Below are positions 18,511-27,743 of a stretch of 64,000 bases of DNA, piece after piece. This stretch comes from Paenibacillus glycanilyticus (GTDB lineage: Bacteria; Bacillota; Bacilli; Paenibacillales; Paenibacillaceae): assembly GCF_030161375.1 (NCBI RefSeq), contig NZ_BSSQ01000004.1:1-64000 (forward strand). Reading direction: 5' to 3'. The notes under the pieces were generated by a model. That model worked only from the letters and a program-made list of their open reading frames with translations, ran no database searches and had not been told where the DNA came from. The first letter of the stretch is position 1. Each line of letters starts with the position of its first letter. The translations under genes were made by a program, and so were the position numbers.

Positions 18511-18549
18511 ATGACTGATCAAAACAGATCGAACAAATCGTTTTTATAA
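18511..18549 (+). pseudogene. 12-codon stump of a paralogue of the gene at 26218
   Basis: ATGACTGATC starts a frame reading MTDQNRSNKSFL and then TAA. It aligns with MTDRKVSNESLL, the first 12 residues of the intact 95-residue gene at 26218. The homology stops there. The remaining 150 bp up to the next gene are AT-rich and hold no other frame that I can support. Confidence 0.7.
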
Positions 18550-18706
18550 CATTATTTTGTATTAATAACATTATATTTAACTTATTGAATAATTAATTTA
18601 ATTATACAACAAAAAGAAGAATGTGCAACACATAGAATTTTCCGCATTCTTGAACAAGATTTTGCCAACATTGATTTATAATTCACCTTAATAGGAGGCT
18701 TATGAA

Positions 18707-20239
18707 ATGGTAGGAAAGAAAAATAGGTTCATGTTGCAGATATCATTGGGCACGATAGCACTCAGCTTTATCATTCATGTATTGTACAGAAAATTTAGTT
18801 TTATGGACAACATGGGACACATGATGTCGATGGAGAGTATGGCAACCAATCATGATATCGGCCAAAACTATTCATTAGCGCTGAACATTTTTTTAATTAT
18901 TCCCGTGGTTTTCTTGGGGGCAGCCTATTTTCTTTATCGTAAACAAACAGATCAATCCTTAATACCAATGTTTAATGTAATAGCTCTTACCTTCTCTAGT
19001 ATCTCTATTATTTCTGGTGGGGGAGGGGGGATAGAGCTGCATTTTTCTATATTTATGGTGCTTGCAATAGTAGCTTATTATGAGGATATAAGGTTAATTG
19101 TTCTTATGACTGGCATTTTCGCAGTACAGCATATTTTAGGATTTTTCATAGCGCCTAAATTAATCTTTGGGATTAGCGAATACCCCTTCCTAATGCTTCT
19201 CGTCCACGCTTTGTTTCTGATTCTGACGTCAAGTGCAACAATCCTCCAGGTTATATCCAAGAAAAGAATTATGAACGTTATAGAAATGGAAAAAGCGGTT
19301 AAACAAAAAGAAGCTGAAACGCTTCTCGAAACGGTGCAACAACATTCTCAAGAATTAGAAAAAGCATCCGTAATTATTTCAGAGAAATCTGAAAATAACA
19401 TTGTTGCTAACACGGACATGCTGGCAAGCTTTAGAGAAGTGTCAACAGGTCTTGAAGTTCAAAGCGAATCACTTAACAATATGGAAACTAACCTGCACAG
19501 TATTAATAAATTGATTGAGCAAAATTCTAAATCCTTTTCTGTTTTGCAAGCAACGGCAGCTACAACAGCCACAACGATGCATAACAACCAAAACAATATT
19601 GAACCTTTGTTCGAGCAAGTTAGAATCGTATCCGATGCGATTTACCAAACGACGGACGCCATGCAAAATTTATATCAGTCTTCTCACCAAGTAGAGGATA
19701 TTATAACTACGATTCAATCCATAGCTAACCAAACGGGCATTTTATCTTTAAATGCTTCTATAGAAGCGGCCCGAGCCGGGGAGCATGGCAGGGGGTTTGC
19801 GGTCGTTGCCAGTGAGATCCGGAAGTTAGCTGAGCAAAGTAACAAAGCTACATATGAAATAAAGGAAATTCTAACGAATATTCAAGAGGAAAGCGAAGAA
19901 TCTTTAACCAGGATTGAAGCGGGAAGACAAGCCACAACATACACAGTAGAACTTGCGGAAGCGTCGGTATCCAGTTTAGGACAAATGAACCAGGCCATTA
20001 CCGAGATGATTGATATTGTCATAGATCTTAATGAATCTGTAAGACATATTGAACTGCGGTCCCAAGTGATTTCTAATGAAATGACTAACATATCCGCGGT
20101 CACCGAAGAAAGCGTGGCTTCCGTGCAAGATCTGTACAGTATTACAGAAGCCCAATCGAATGCTTCTCATCAAATTAATAGAGAGTTACTTCGTATGAAG
20201 GAGCTTTCCAAAACGTTGCAAAAACAATTTTCTTCTTAA
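18707..20239 (+). CDS. Methyl-accepting chemotaxis protein with six-helix membrane input module
   Basis: The 510-residue protein has about six transmembrane helices in residues 8-185, with only short loops and no large extracellular domain. The signalling hairpin covers about 215-505. Its conserved tip is intact ([38 protein letters not shown]), so it should form the CheA/CheW contact. I see no HAMP domain. The first outer loop is rich in Met and His ([18 protein letters not shown]), and a motif [20 protein letters not shown] lies in helices 3-4; both suggest a buried ligand or metal or redox sensing. AGGAGG precedes ATG 18707. The next gene is a phosphorelay/c-di-GMP protein 82 bp downstream, so the two may act together. 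Confidence 0.88.
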   Translation: MVGKKNRFMLQISLGTIALSFIIHVLYRKFSFMDNMGHMMSMESMATNHDIGQNYSLALNIFLIIPVVFLGAAYFLYRKQTDQSLIPMFNVIALTFSSISIISGGGGGIELHFSIFMVLAIVAYYEDIRLIVLMTGIFAVQHILGFFIAPKLIFGISEYPFLMLLVHALFLILTSSATILQVISKKRIMNVIEMEKAVKQKEAETLLETVQQHSQELEKASVIISEKSENNIVANTDMLASFREVSTGLEVQSESLNNMETNLHSINKLIEQNSKSFSVLQATAATTATTMHNNQNNIEPLFEQVRIVSDAIYQTTDAMQNLYQSSHQVEDIITTIQSIANQTGILSLNASIEAARAGEHGRGFAVVASEIRKLAEQSNKATYEIKEILTNIQEESEESLTRIEAGRQATTYTVELAEASVSSLGQMNQAITEMIDIVIDLNESVRHIELRSQVISNEMTNISAVTEESVASVQDLYSITEAQSNASHQINRELLRMKELSKTLQKQFSS

Positions 20240-20321
20240 ATTAGATTACGAACCGCTTACGGTCGATCCGCGATTTAGTAATTTGTGACTTTGACAACAT
20301 GGGAGAAATGAGGAGAACCAC

Positions 20322-22061
20322 TTGGATGAGTATGATACTGATGATTACGAGAAAGCTAGCTTGAGTTTGGAGTTTGAAAGCAGACAAAAGTATCTCGACG
20401 AATTGAGGAAGCAACTAGACGTTTTGAATGACCCTATAAACAAAATCGGCTCTGATATACTCATCGAACAGGCTAGAGAATGGTACCGTATTGGCCATAC
20501 AATCAAAGGAACTGCCCCGATTCTAGGGATGAGTCGCATGGGACGAGTAGCTGCCCTATTCGCCGAATGCTGGGAATGGAGCTACGAAACGAATGGCTTA
20601 GCAGGAGACGAGGTTCAAAATCTGTTTCAGGATTGCTACCTGGCCAGCCGTCCTCTTTTACATGAGCTTGAAATGGAATTTGAAATCAACAGCAAGGAAC
20701 TTCTGTTGGAACAACAGCAAGCACCACTCAAGGAAGCCCTGCCCTCTCAACTCTTAGGCAGCAGATTGCTGGTTGTGGATGATGACCGTGTGTTGCGATC
20801 TTATTTGGCGCGCAAGCTTAGGCTGGAAGGTTATAACGTAGATGAAGCCTCGAACGTGGAAGATGCAATCAAGTTGCTGAGAGAGAATGACTATCAGTTA
20901 ATTACGCTTGATCTGATGATGCATCCGCAGAGCGGATACGAAATATTCGAGGTGCTGAAAGAAGATCCAATGATCAAATGGCTTCCCATGCTTGTGTTGT
21001 CCGGCCGCAATGATATGAAGGATGTCGTTAGATGCTTTCATATGGGGGCTGACGATTTCGTCACCAAACCATTCCGCTTTGAAGATCTGAGCGCGCGGAT
21101 CAAACGGATGCTGCTGCGCCATATGGAGTTTGCGCTCCTGGCGTTTAATGATCCGTTAACCGGCATTCATAATCGGCGGTATTTCGACCTGCAGCTTCAA
21201 GTAGAAGTGAATCGTGCAGAGAGATACAATGAGCCGTTAACGCTGGTCGTCATTGATATTGATTACTTTAAAGCGATCAACGATCGGCATGGTCATCCAG
21301 CAGGCGATTTCGTTCTGCAGAAATTCGGTCACTTGCTGCAAAGCTGCCTGCGGAACACCGATATACTAGCGCGCGTTGGCGGTGAAGAGTTTGGTGTCAT
21401 ATTGCCGGGTATTACCGGAATTGAAGCGGAAAGAATCATGAACCGCATCTTGCAACGCGTCCGAAGAGAGCCGATTGCGAAGCACGATAGTTTTGACCAT
21501 TATATTACTTTCTCGGCAGGCGTCGCGTCCTGGAAATCAGGCAAGTCCGTTCAGAGCTGGTTCCAAGTCGCGGATTATGCGTTGTACAAAGCGAAGCGCA
21601 ACGGGCGGAATCGTGTTCTCCGAACATCTTACGACATGGCGAGGAACAATCTGGCTGACCTGAAGCTTCAAGCCGTGGAGTCAAAGACGATATTGGTTGC
21701 TGACGATGACCGAATGCTCCGTACGATGATTTCCGATCAATTCAGGAAAGAGCCCTACAAGCTGCTTGAAGCGCAAGACGGAGAAACGGCTTATCGGATC
21801 CTAGTCGAGCAGCAACCGGATTTTTGTATATTGGATTGCATTATGCCGGGGATGAGCGGATTCGAAGTGCTCGAAAGATTGAGAATGGAAGGTACACGTG
21901 CTGCCAAAACACAAATCATGCTCCTTTCCGGAAGGAGCAGCGAAGAGGATGTAAATAGGGGATTGGAACTTGGCGCAGATGCGTATATGTTTAAACCATT
22001 TTCCTTAATTGATGTGGAAATGAAAGTGAGAAAGATGCTGTTTGCCGTACAAAGTCATTAG
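20322..22061 (+). CDS. Hpt-REC-GGDEF-REC hybrid protein (diguanylate cyclase with two receivers)
   Basis: The 579 residues hold, in order: an Hpt domain with His59 (GHTIKGTAPILGM); receiver 1 with DDD at 153-155, phospho-acceptor Asp197 and Lys249; a GGDEF domain with intact GGEEF at 353-357 and a full inhibitory site RNTD at 344-347 exactly five residues upstream; and receiver 2 with Asp505 and Lys558. It should make c-di-GMP with feedback inhibition, gated by phosphorylation at three places. The start is TTG 20322, supported by AGGAG six bases upstream; no ATG fits. It follows the chemoreceptor on the same strand and precedes a Spo0E-like gene. Confidence 0.92.
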   Translation: MDEYDTDDYEKASLSLEFESRQKYLDELRKQLDVLNDPINKIGSDILIEQAREWYRIGHTIKGTAPILGMSRMGRVAALFAECWEWSYETNGLAGDEVQNLFQDCYLASRPLLHELEMEFEINSKELLLEQQQAPLKEALPSQLLGSRLLVVDDDRVLRSYLARKLRLEGYNVDEASNVEDAIKLLRENDYQLITLDLMMHPQSGYEIFEVLKEDPMIKWLPMLVLSGRNDMKDVVRCFHMGADDFVTKPFRFEDLSARIKRMLLRHMEFALLAFNDPLTGIHNRRYFDLQLQVEVNRAERYNEPLTLVVIDIDYFKAINDRHGHPAGDFVLQKFGHLLQSCLRNTDILARVGGEEFGVILPGITGIEAERIMNRILQRVRREPIAKHDSFDHYITFSAGVASWKSGKSVQSWFQVADYALYKAKRNGRNRVLRTSYDMARNNLADLKLQAVESKTILVADDDRMLRTMISDQFRKEPYKLLEAQDGETAYRILVEQQPDFCILDCIMPGMSGFEVLERLRMEGTRAAKTQIMLLSGRSSEEDVNRGLELGADAYMFKPFSLIDVEMKVRKMLFAVQSH

Positions 22062-22224
22062 GACAGCAGTCTATAGGTGCTATATTTGTTGATTGTTGAG
22101 TTGAAGCTTGAATAGAACACGAGCAATGTCGAGCGTGGTATGACGGAGGGGACTGCCGGAAGACGGCCTATTGGAGGACGAGCAGACTTGGAGTAGAGGA
22201 TAACCTTTGATAGGGGATAACGTC

Positions 22225-22428
22225 ATGCGAGAAAATAGACTTGCTCGAATTCGTGGAGCTATTGAACGCAAGCGCAAAGAAATGCATACGCTAAGTGATC
22301 GGTTCGGCATGCAGTCTGAAGTTGTTATCCAAAAGTCTAAGGAACTTGATGAGTTACTTAATCGTTATGACCAACTGGGGCTTTCAGTGAAAAAACAATA
22401 TCAAAAAAGCACGGAAGAAAGAACTTGA
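22225..22428 (+). CDS. Spo0E-like aspartyl-phosphate phosphatase
   Basis: The 67-residue protein is an antiparallel helical pair. It contains the family signature SKELDELLNRY (residues about 44-54), equivalent to SQELDxLLN in Spo0E, YisI and YnzD. These proteins dephosphorylate Spo0A~P and so delay sporulation. ATG 22225 follows AGGGG at eight bases; an in-frame TTG at 22207 is less likely. It ends at a terminator shared with the convergent ger operon and lies just after the REC-GGDEF gene, which places Spo0A control and c-di-GMP signalling side by side. Confidence 0.85.
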   Translation: MRENRLARIRGAIERKRKEMHTLSDRFGMQSEVVIQKSKELDELLNRYDQLGLSVKKQYQKSTEERT

Positions 22429-22466
22429 AAAAAGACGACATCCGAGATGGAAGGTCGTCTTTTTTT
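22429..22466. terminator. Bidirectional terminator between spo0E-like gene and ger operon
   Basis: AAAAGACGACATCC and GGAAGGTCGTCTTTTTTT form a stem with A-run and T-run flanks, serving both converging transcripts. Confidence 0.85.
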
Positions 22467-22470
22467 GAGG

Positions 22471-23553
22471 TTATTCCGCTTGGACAAGGCTGCCTAGGTT
22501 ATTAATCTTGACATCAACGAGATAGCGGACCTTTAATTCCGGATAATAATCGCTTCGCCACTGTGCAAGTTTCTCGAATGGGATTTTGCTGCGGAAATGA
22601 TTGCCTAGCCCCAAAGGATCAGCACCGGTTTGAATCAGCTTGTTCGTGACTTGCTCCAACTCTTTCAAGAATAACTTTTCGAGATCGGATATATGTTCGC
22701 TTTTAGGTTTTTCGATTCTCGATTCCGAAAGGCTTGTCTGCAAGTTGAGCTTGCCAACCAATTCCGGACCGTTCTCCGTCACCCTACTACTCCAGTGCAT
22801 ATGGGCCGATCGAATGGTAAGGCTCGCGCTTTCCAGAACTTCGACGTCTGCGCCATAAAAGCGGTTGGTGATCACGTTCACGACCAGCGTCTCATTATCG
22901 CTCAGCCGGCCGATCATTTTCCCTTTCTTCAGTATGGCGGATCCATCGAACTCGAGCACCGTCTCACGGCCCGGCTTTATGATCGGGAGCAGGATGTCCT
23001 GCGTATAGGATTGCGTCGAAGAGAAGGACTCCATTAAGTTGGCCTTTGCCGTTTTGGGCGTCCATCCGGCGCGTTTGTTCGCGAATTTGTAAAAGGTCGT
23101 GATGTCGCTCGTAATGGCCTTCTTCGTATTGCTCAACAATTCTTCCATGTCGCTGTCTGTTACGGCAAGCAATGTCTTAGGGGGAAACGCCGTAGCTCGA
23201 ATCGCATTAGTCAATGCGTCTTGCAGTCCTTCCCGGGCGAGCTCTTGGCTGACGACTATAAGCTGTATGCTAAGTAAATCGATGTAATTCTCGACATCGG
23301 TACGAATGTTGTCGATGCCCTCGCTAATCGTAGAGGCTTCCCGAGAGACGACTTTGACGTTCAGCTTCCGTTCTGCTGGAATCGGGATCTGCAGCGAAAC
23401 TTTATACCTCTTCTCCTGCCCTTTGGAAACGCCCATTATTACCGGTACGGTACGGTGATTGATATCATGATAATCCCAGCATCCTGTTGTCATTAATGCG
23501 CAGCCGAGCCAGGCGGCAAGGAGACATATCCCTGTTCGCACTCGCTTACGCAC
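22471..23553 (-). CDS. Ger(x)C-family spore germination lipoprotein (GerAC-like)
   Basis: The 360-residue protein has a lipoprotein signal ending in TTGCWDY (Cys at about 24), which is the hallmark of GerAC subunits. The conserved body follows: VSLQIPIP, TISEGIDNIR, SIQLIVVSQELAREG, and a C-terminal domain around EKPKSEHISDLEKLFLKELE. It is the lipid-anchored C subunit of a germinant receptor in the spore inner membrane. The frame extends 29 codons upstream, but GTG 23553 is preceded by GGAGG at eight bases and places the signal peptide correctly. It overlaps the GerAB-like gene by eight bases. Confidence 0.88.
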   Translation of the reverse strand: MRKRVRTGICLLAAWLGCALMTTGCWDYHDINHRTVPVIMGVSKGQEKRYKVSLQIPIPAERKLNVKVVSREASTISEGIDNIRTDVENYIDLLSIQLIVVSQELAREGLQDALTNAIRATAFPPKTLLAVTDSDMEELLSNTKKAITSDITTFYKFANKRAGWTPKTAKANLMESFSSTQSYTQDILLPIIKPGRETVLEFDGSAILKKGKMIGRLSDNETLVVNVITNRFYGADVEVLESASLTIRSAHMHWSSRVTENGPELVGKLNLQTSLSESRIEKPKSEHISDLEKLFLKELEQVTNKLIQTGADPLGLGNHFRSKIPFEKLAQWRSDYYPELKVRYLVDVKINNLGSLVQAE

Positions 23554-24616
23554 GTGGTTGTCCTCCGATCTTTGCCCGATTGCGGTAATAGACGCTTGCA
23601 AGCGCCAGGATGAACAGTAAGAAGAAACGCAGCGGCCCACCGGAGAGCAATAATCGTTCTAAATCTTCCAAGCTGGGAACGAAATAGGCAAAGACTATCG
23701 CAAACGATCCGACGATTAACGGATTTGTAATTAGTCTTGGGACGAAGGAAGAATGATGGGCAAGCTGCCTTGTCACCCATAGCAGACCGCTGATATTAAT
23801 CAACGTGCTGAACATGGTGGCCATGATGTAGAACAGGGACAGCCGGTCGAAGAAAAACCAATTTACTCGAACCGTGTCCAGAAGCACGATCATGGGGAAT
23901 CGGAGATTGTCCGCGACTTCTTGGCCAAATGCGCTGAGCGGAAGATAGACGTTCATCAGGAAAAAGAAGAGCGAAACGACCCATGCCCCCCATAGCCAGC
24001 GCTTTTCGGATTCTGCATAGGGCCCGAAAAAACCGATCAGGCCGAAGACATTGACGAATATCGAGAACGCCGGCAGAATGCGCGGTTCGTCCATGAAGTC
24101 GAATGTTGGCTTGATTGGAAAAATCATGTCGAGATTCGCGTAATTTATGGCGGAAATGATAGTAAAAGACAAAAGGGGGAGCCCGAAGGCGCCAATCACG
24201 AGTGAAAGCCGCAGAAGCGAATCGCGCTCGGCGTAAGATATGCTTAACGCGGTTACGATCAGCAGAACTAACAATACCCATAACGGAGTCTGCGGCAAAT
24301 AAAGGATGCTGAGAATTTGGGCATGTCCGCGGATCATAACCCCGATGGCTACCATGTTGCTTAATATGTAAGGCCAAACCAAGCCTAAGCGAAGCCATAA
24401 TCCGGACTGCTGGAGCTTGGTAAGCAGACTTGTCTTCTCGGTGCGCAAGCCTCCAATGAACAGACGCAGCATGAAGCCTTGAATCAGCCATCCGATGATG
24501 ATGACCATCCAATGTCCGCTGGGCTCAGATTGAATGATGCTTTGAGGGAACACGAATATTAACAATCCGAACTGTAGCACAAGAAAGAAGGTCGCGACAC
24601 TGATTCCACGGCTCAT
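23546..24616 (-). CDS. Spore germination permease (GerAB-like)
   Basis: The 356-residue protein has about ten transmembrane helices and belongs to the amino acid permease-like endospore germination family (PF03845). It is the B subunit, thought to bind germinants and pass ions. The frame is open to 24769, but ATG 24616 follows AAGGAGTG at six bases and starts with MSRGISVATFF, the usual N-terminus. The gap to the stop of the A subunit is five bases, so translation is coupled. Confidence 0.9.
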   Translation of the reverse strand: MSRGISVATFFLVLQFGLLIFVFPQSIIQSEPSGHWMVIIIGWLIQGFMLRLFIGGLRTEKTSLLTKLQQSGLWLRLGLVWPYILSNMVAIGVMIRGHAQILSILYLPQTPLWVLLVLLIVTALSISYAERDSLLRLSLVIGAFGLPLLSFTIISAINYANLDMIFPIKPTFDFMDEPRILPAFSIFVNVFGLIGFFGPYAESEKRWLWGAWVVSLFFFLMNVYLPLSAFGQEVADNLRFPMIVLLDTVRVNWFFFDRLSLFYIMATMFSTLINISGLLWVTRQLAHHSSFVPRLITNPLIVGSFAIVFAYFVPSLEDLERLLLSGGPLRFFLLFILALASVYYRNRAKIGGQPRA

Positions 24617-24621
24617 TATGT

Positions 24622-25950
24622 TCACTCCTTTTTCGTAACGGGCTTGAATGGAATCATGGGATGCCGCATTAGCGTAGCCGAGCTGACGAGCGAGAGCATT
24701 AGATAGAATCCGCATACGATGCCGAGCGGACCAAATATCGAAGCAAACAATAGCATGATATAACGCCATAACCGGATGACGAGAGTAAAGTGATACCCAA
24801 TAACGGTGAAATTGGCGATGGTAGAAGCAGCGATGATAATAATCAACAGACTGCTTACGAGGTTCGCTTCGACTACGGCTTGTCCGAGTATAATGCCGCC
24901 GACCATGGTCATCGCCGGACCGATGCTCTTCGGCAACCGTACGAGCGCTTCGAACAACATCTCAATAATGAAAAGCAGTATGAGCGCTTCCGTTAAGGAA
25001 GGATAAGGAACGCCAACTCGGCTCTGCGCGATGGAATAGATAAGCTCGATTTTCATGACGTCCGGATTCACCGATATGAGAGCAACATAAGTCGCTGGCG
25101 CGAAGATGGCGATAAGCGCGCCAAGAATACGAAACGCAATGATCATGAACGCGGTAACTGGCGTATAATCGCGGTCAGTATCCGCGATAAACAGGTCAGG
25201 TAGCTCAACGGGAATGACAATGGCTTCCGGATAGCCCTCGACAAGCAGTACAATCCGGCCTTTTTTCAGGAAAAAAGCGACCTCGTGCGGCGACTCCGTC
25301 TTGACGAACGATGGGAGGGGACTCCATCTTGGCGTACTGCGCAGCCATCGGGAAACTTGCTGAAGCGAAGCGAATGGCGTGTTGGCATGCTCTTGCAGCG
25401 CTTTCTCAATATCGGTTACGAATGCCGGATCCGCCGCGTTGGTCAATGAAAGCACGAGAATTCTTCTCTTCTCGCGTGAACCGATGTCGATATTCGCCAG
25501 CTTTAAATCCGGGGAACGAAGCTCATTCCGGATTAGACCGATATTGGTCGTCAGGTCTTCTATGAAACCGGTTTGCGATGAGACCAGAATGTTCTGATTG
25601 TTCGTCGTGCCGACCGGGCGATTCAGCTGCTGCACTTCCGATTGCACCCAGGCTGCGCCTGTTCCTTCAGGCTGCAGAATGAGAGTTCGCCCTTCAAGAA
25701 GGCCCTTAACAAGATCCTCTTGCGTTGCTTCCGCGCCAAGCGCTCCGAGAAGCTCCTCCCAATCCGATGCGTGTTCTCGTCCGGCTTCCGATAGACGACG
25801 AGCGGTTGCTCCAACATCCACCAGACTCGTCAAAGCGATCATTTCCAACGGGATTCCGCGTATTTGAAGGGGCTGAATGTGAAAATCCAATGCGTGCCCC
25901 AGTTGCTCAACAATATGCATTCGCTGCGTCTTGCTGCGATTTACAAGCAT
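24622..25950 (-). CDS. Spore germination protein, A subunit (GerAA-like)
   Basis: The 442-residue protein has an N-terminal cytoplasmic half (about 1-240, with SQTGFIEDLTTNIGLIRNEL and a VEGYPEAIVIPVELPDLF segment) and a C-terminal half with five to six transmembrane helices (TPVTAFMIIAFRILGALIAI, VGVPYPSLTEALILLFIIEM). It is the channel-forming A subunit of a GerA receptor and is somewhat shorter than B. subtilis GerAA (about 480 residues). It is the first gene of a complete A-B-C operon. AGGTG precedes ATG 25950. The nutrient sensed cannot be predicted. Confidence 0.92.
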   Translation of the reverse strand: MLVNRSKTQRMHIVEQLGHALDFHIQPLQIRGIPLEMIALTSLVDVGATARRLSEAGREHASDWEELLGALGAEATQEDLVKGLLEGRTLILQPEGTGAAWVQSEVQQLNRPVGTTNNQNILVSSQTGFIEDLTTNIGLIRNELRSPDLKLANIDIGSREKRRILVLSLTNAADPAFVTDIEKALQEHANTPFASLQQVSRWLRSTPRWSPLPSFVKTESPHEVAFFLKKGRIVLLVEGYPEAIVIPVELPDLFIADTDRDYTPVTAFMIIAFRILGALIAIFAPATYVALISVNPDVMKIELIYSIAQSRVGVPYPSLTEALILLFIIEMLFEALVRLPKSIGPAMTMVGGIILGQAVVEANLVSSLLIIIIAASTIANFTVIGYHFTLVIRLWRYIMLLFASIFGPLGIVCGFYLMLSLVSSATLMRHPMIPFKPVTKKE

Positions 25951-25990
25951 TTTCCATCACCTAAACTCTAGTATTGGTGATCGTACCCAG

Positions 25991-26019
25991 AATTATGTAA
26001 AAAGCAGACAGAAAAATAC
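25991..26019 (-). promoter_or_regulatory. Candidate sigma-G promoter of the ger operon
   Basis: On the minus strand GTATT (26019-26015) and CATAATT (25997-25991) are 17 bp apart. They resemble the forespore sigma-G pattern, CATAnTA at -10. ger operons are sigma-G dependent in Bacillus. The match is imperfect. Confidence 0.4.
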
Positions 26020-26081
26020 GGCTGCCCAGGACAGTTACTTTCGTAATAAAAGTTAAGCTGCTTGTTGTTAACAACGTTAAT

Positions 26082-26217
26082 TGGTTAAACAAAACTATAC
26101 AGAGTGTCAACAATCTCTAGATTGATCATACTCGTTTTAATCATGTATTGTTCATGATAATGGAGAAATCGTTATATATGGATGGTCCCTCTAATTCTAG
26201 AAGAACAGGAGATAACT
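26082..26217 (+). repeat. Upstream-region repeat, copy B
   Basis: Related to 18371-18510 through TGGTTAAA, AATCTCTAGATTGATCA, TTTTAAT, TGTTCATGA and TGGAGAAATCGTTA. It leads to an intact gene. A perfect 12-bp palindrome GTTGTTAACAAC lies just before it at 26064-26075. Confidence 0.75.
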
Positions 26218-26502
26218 ATGACTGATCGAAAAGTCTCGAATGAATCCTTGCTTGAGATTTTTTTGGATTGCAAGAAGCTTATACAGCAGTGTGATGAGCA
26301 GCTTAAAGAATTATCCATGCTATTGGATAAGTCGAATTGGTATACGGGTGAAAGTTATATTCGGGAGCTGCGCCCTCAACAAATTAAATTCACCGCATTT
26401 TCTGAACTGATTCTTGATGACACTGATTTTATTGAAATGGAACTCCTCAATGTCCAAAATGGGGAACCGGCGGATGGAAGTTCAGATGATCCAATGGAGT
26501 AA
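26218..26502 (+). CDS. Small acidic hypothetical protein (orphan with a decayed paralogue)
   Basis: The 94-95 residue product (MTDRKVSNESLLEIFLDCKK...) is predicted to be mainly helical and acidic, without signal peptide or membrane segment. It ends in a flexible acidic tail (PADGSSDDPME). AGGAG precedes ATG 26218; the frame also opens upstream at 26182, but without a site. Its N-terminus and whole upstream region match the stump at 18511-18549. I do not recognise a family. Its place beside the ger operon does not by itself imply a sporulation role. Confidence 0.65.
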   Translation: MTDRKVSNESLLEIFLDCKKLIQQCDEQLKELSMLLDKSNWYTGESYIRELRPQQIKFTAFSELILDDTDFIEMELLNVQNGEPADGSSDDPME

Positions 26503-26691
26503 GCATCATTGTTTCTAATGAGGAAATAATTATGTGCATCTCGATCTCCTTTTATGAGCCGGATAGAGGTGTGAATGCCTTAACCTTGATCTAATGCCTG
26601 TCCAGACGGTCGATCGAGACTCGAGAGTATGACGGAGTATGACGTGACAAGTTGGGACTGCGGAACTCAGTAGGTATTTCGTTTGTAATTA

Positions 26692-27567
26692 CTAAATGGA
26701 TGGCTTCTCGTTCGAAATTTGCCGCACGTTGAATCGATATTTCGCAGGCGTAATGCCATGCTCTTGTTTAAATAACCGGACGAAGTAGTTGAACTCCATG
26801 CCAACCATCGCGGCTACATCGCCTACAGATAGTTCCGGGCCTGTCTCTAATAGCTGCGCGCCCTTCAGTAATCGAAGCCGCTGCAAATATTGGCTAGGGT
26901 TCATCCCGTAGGCTTCTTTAAATTTGCGTTGAAAATGCTGCTGCGAATAGCCGACGGTGTTTGCGATATTCGCTAGACTTAAGTTTTCCATGTAGTGCTG
27001 CTCCATAAACCGTACAGCCGCTCTAAGCAGTTCCTTCACGCTAGCATTGTTCCGGTAATGCTGCTGCGGCTTGTCTTTATGAATAATGGCAGCAATGTAC
27101 GCTAATATACGATAGATTTCAGTAGACGCAAAACGATGGGAATCGCTATCTCCATACTCTCTCCTATGCCATAGCTGTCGAAGATCTAATTCTAGTTGTT
27201 CCATCTCATGTTCATTTACTACTATGGTTGATAATACCGGCAGCTGCAGTGCGCTAATGAGTGATTCGACCAAAGCTCCTTCGAGTCCCATATAACCGAC
27301 GATCCAAGGTTCCGTCCCATAGGGACTGTAATCATGGGCAAGCTTGCTGGGCAGGATCAATATATTCCCTCTGCCTATTCTCAATTCCGGTTCGCGTTCG
27401 AAATAGAAAGTGCCCGATCCTCCGAAACAAAAAATGCATTGGAAAGTTGGATATCCAATTGGACGATGTATCGCGTGCTGGGGATGCAAACCACAGCTAT
27501 ATAGTGATAATGGTAGCTCCATCTCATCTGTATTATGGAATAGCCGAAACGGTAAAGCAGGCAACAT
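26692..27567 (-). CDS. AraC-family regulator with cupin-like sensor domain
   Basis: The 291-residue protein has an N-terminal AraC-binding cupin (about 20-140: FCFGGSGTFYF, RGNILILPSKLAHDYSP) and a C-terminal double helix-turn-helix (about 185-285: LANIANTVGYSQQHFQRKFK, VGDVAAMVGMEFNYFVRLFK, GITPAKYR). ATG 27567 is chosen because AGGAGG lies seven bases upstream; 20 further codons are open. It is divergent from the GH35 gene and most likely activates it in response to a galactoside or related sugar. Confidence 0.87.
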   Translation of the reverse strand: MLPALPFRLFHNTDEMELPLSLYSCGLHPQHAIHRPIGYPTFQCIFCFGGSGTFYFEREPELRIGRGNILILPSKLAHDYSPYGTEPWIVGYMGLEGALVESLISALQLPVLSTIVVNEHEMEQLELDLRQLWHRREYGDSDSHRFASTEIYRILAYIAAIIHKDKPQQHYRNNASVKELLRAAVRFMEQHYMENLSLANIANTVGYSQQHFQRKFKEAYGMNPSQYLQRLRLLKGAQLLETGPELSVGDVAAMVGMEFNYFVRLFKQEHGITPAKYRFNVRQISNEKPSI

Positions 27568-27743
27568 GGCAGAGCCTCCTAGTATCCTTTTTACGCTCAC
27601 TATTATACGATTTTCTCTATGGATCATAAATGTTCATTTTGTGCTATTTTCTCACTAGGCAGTCCTAACGACTTAGCCATCTCTTAAGCTACAATGTTGG
27701 CAAGACAAGAGGAGTTGTCCACTTGAAGAGAGGGTGACGCAAT

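Noticed and set aside
22100..22200. Resemblance between the spo0E-like leader and 26600-26680 (TATGACGGAG, GGGACTGC blocks)
   Set aside because: The shared blocks are short and irregularly spaced, too weak to call a duplication by eye.
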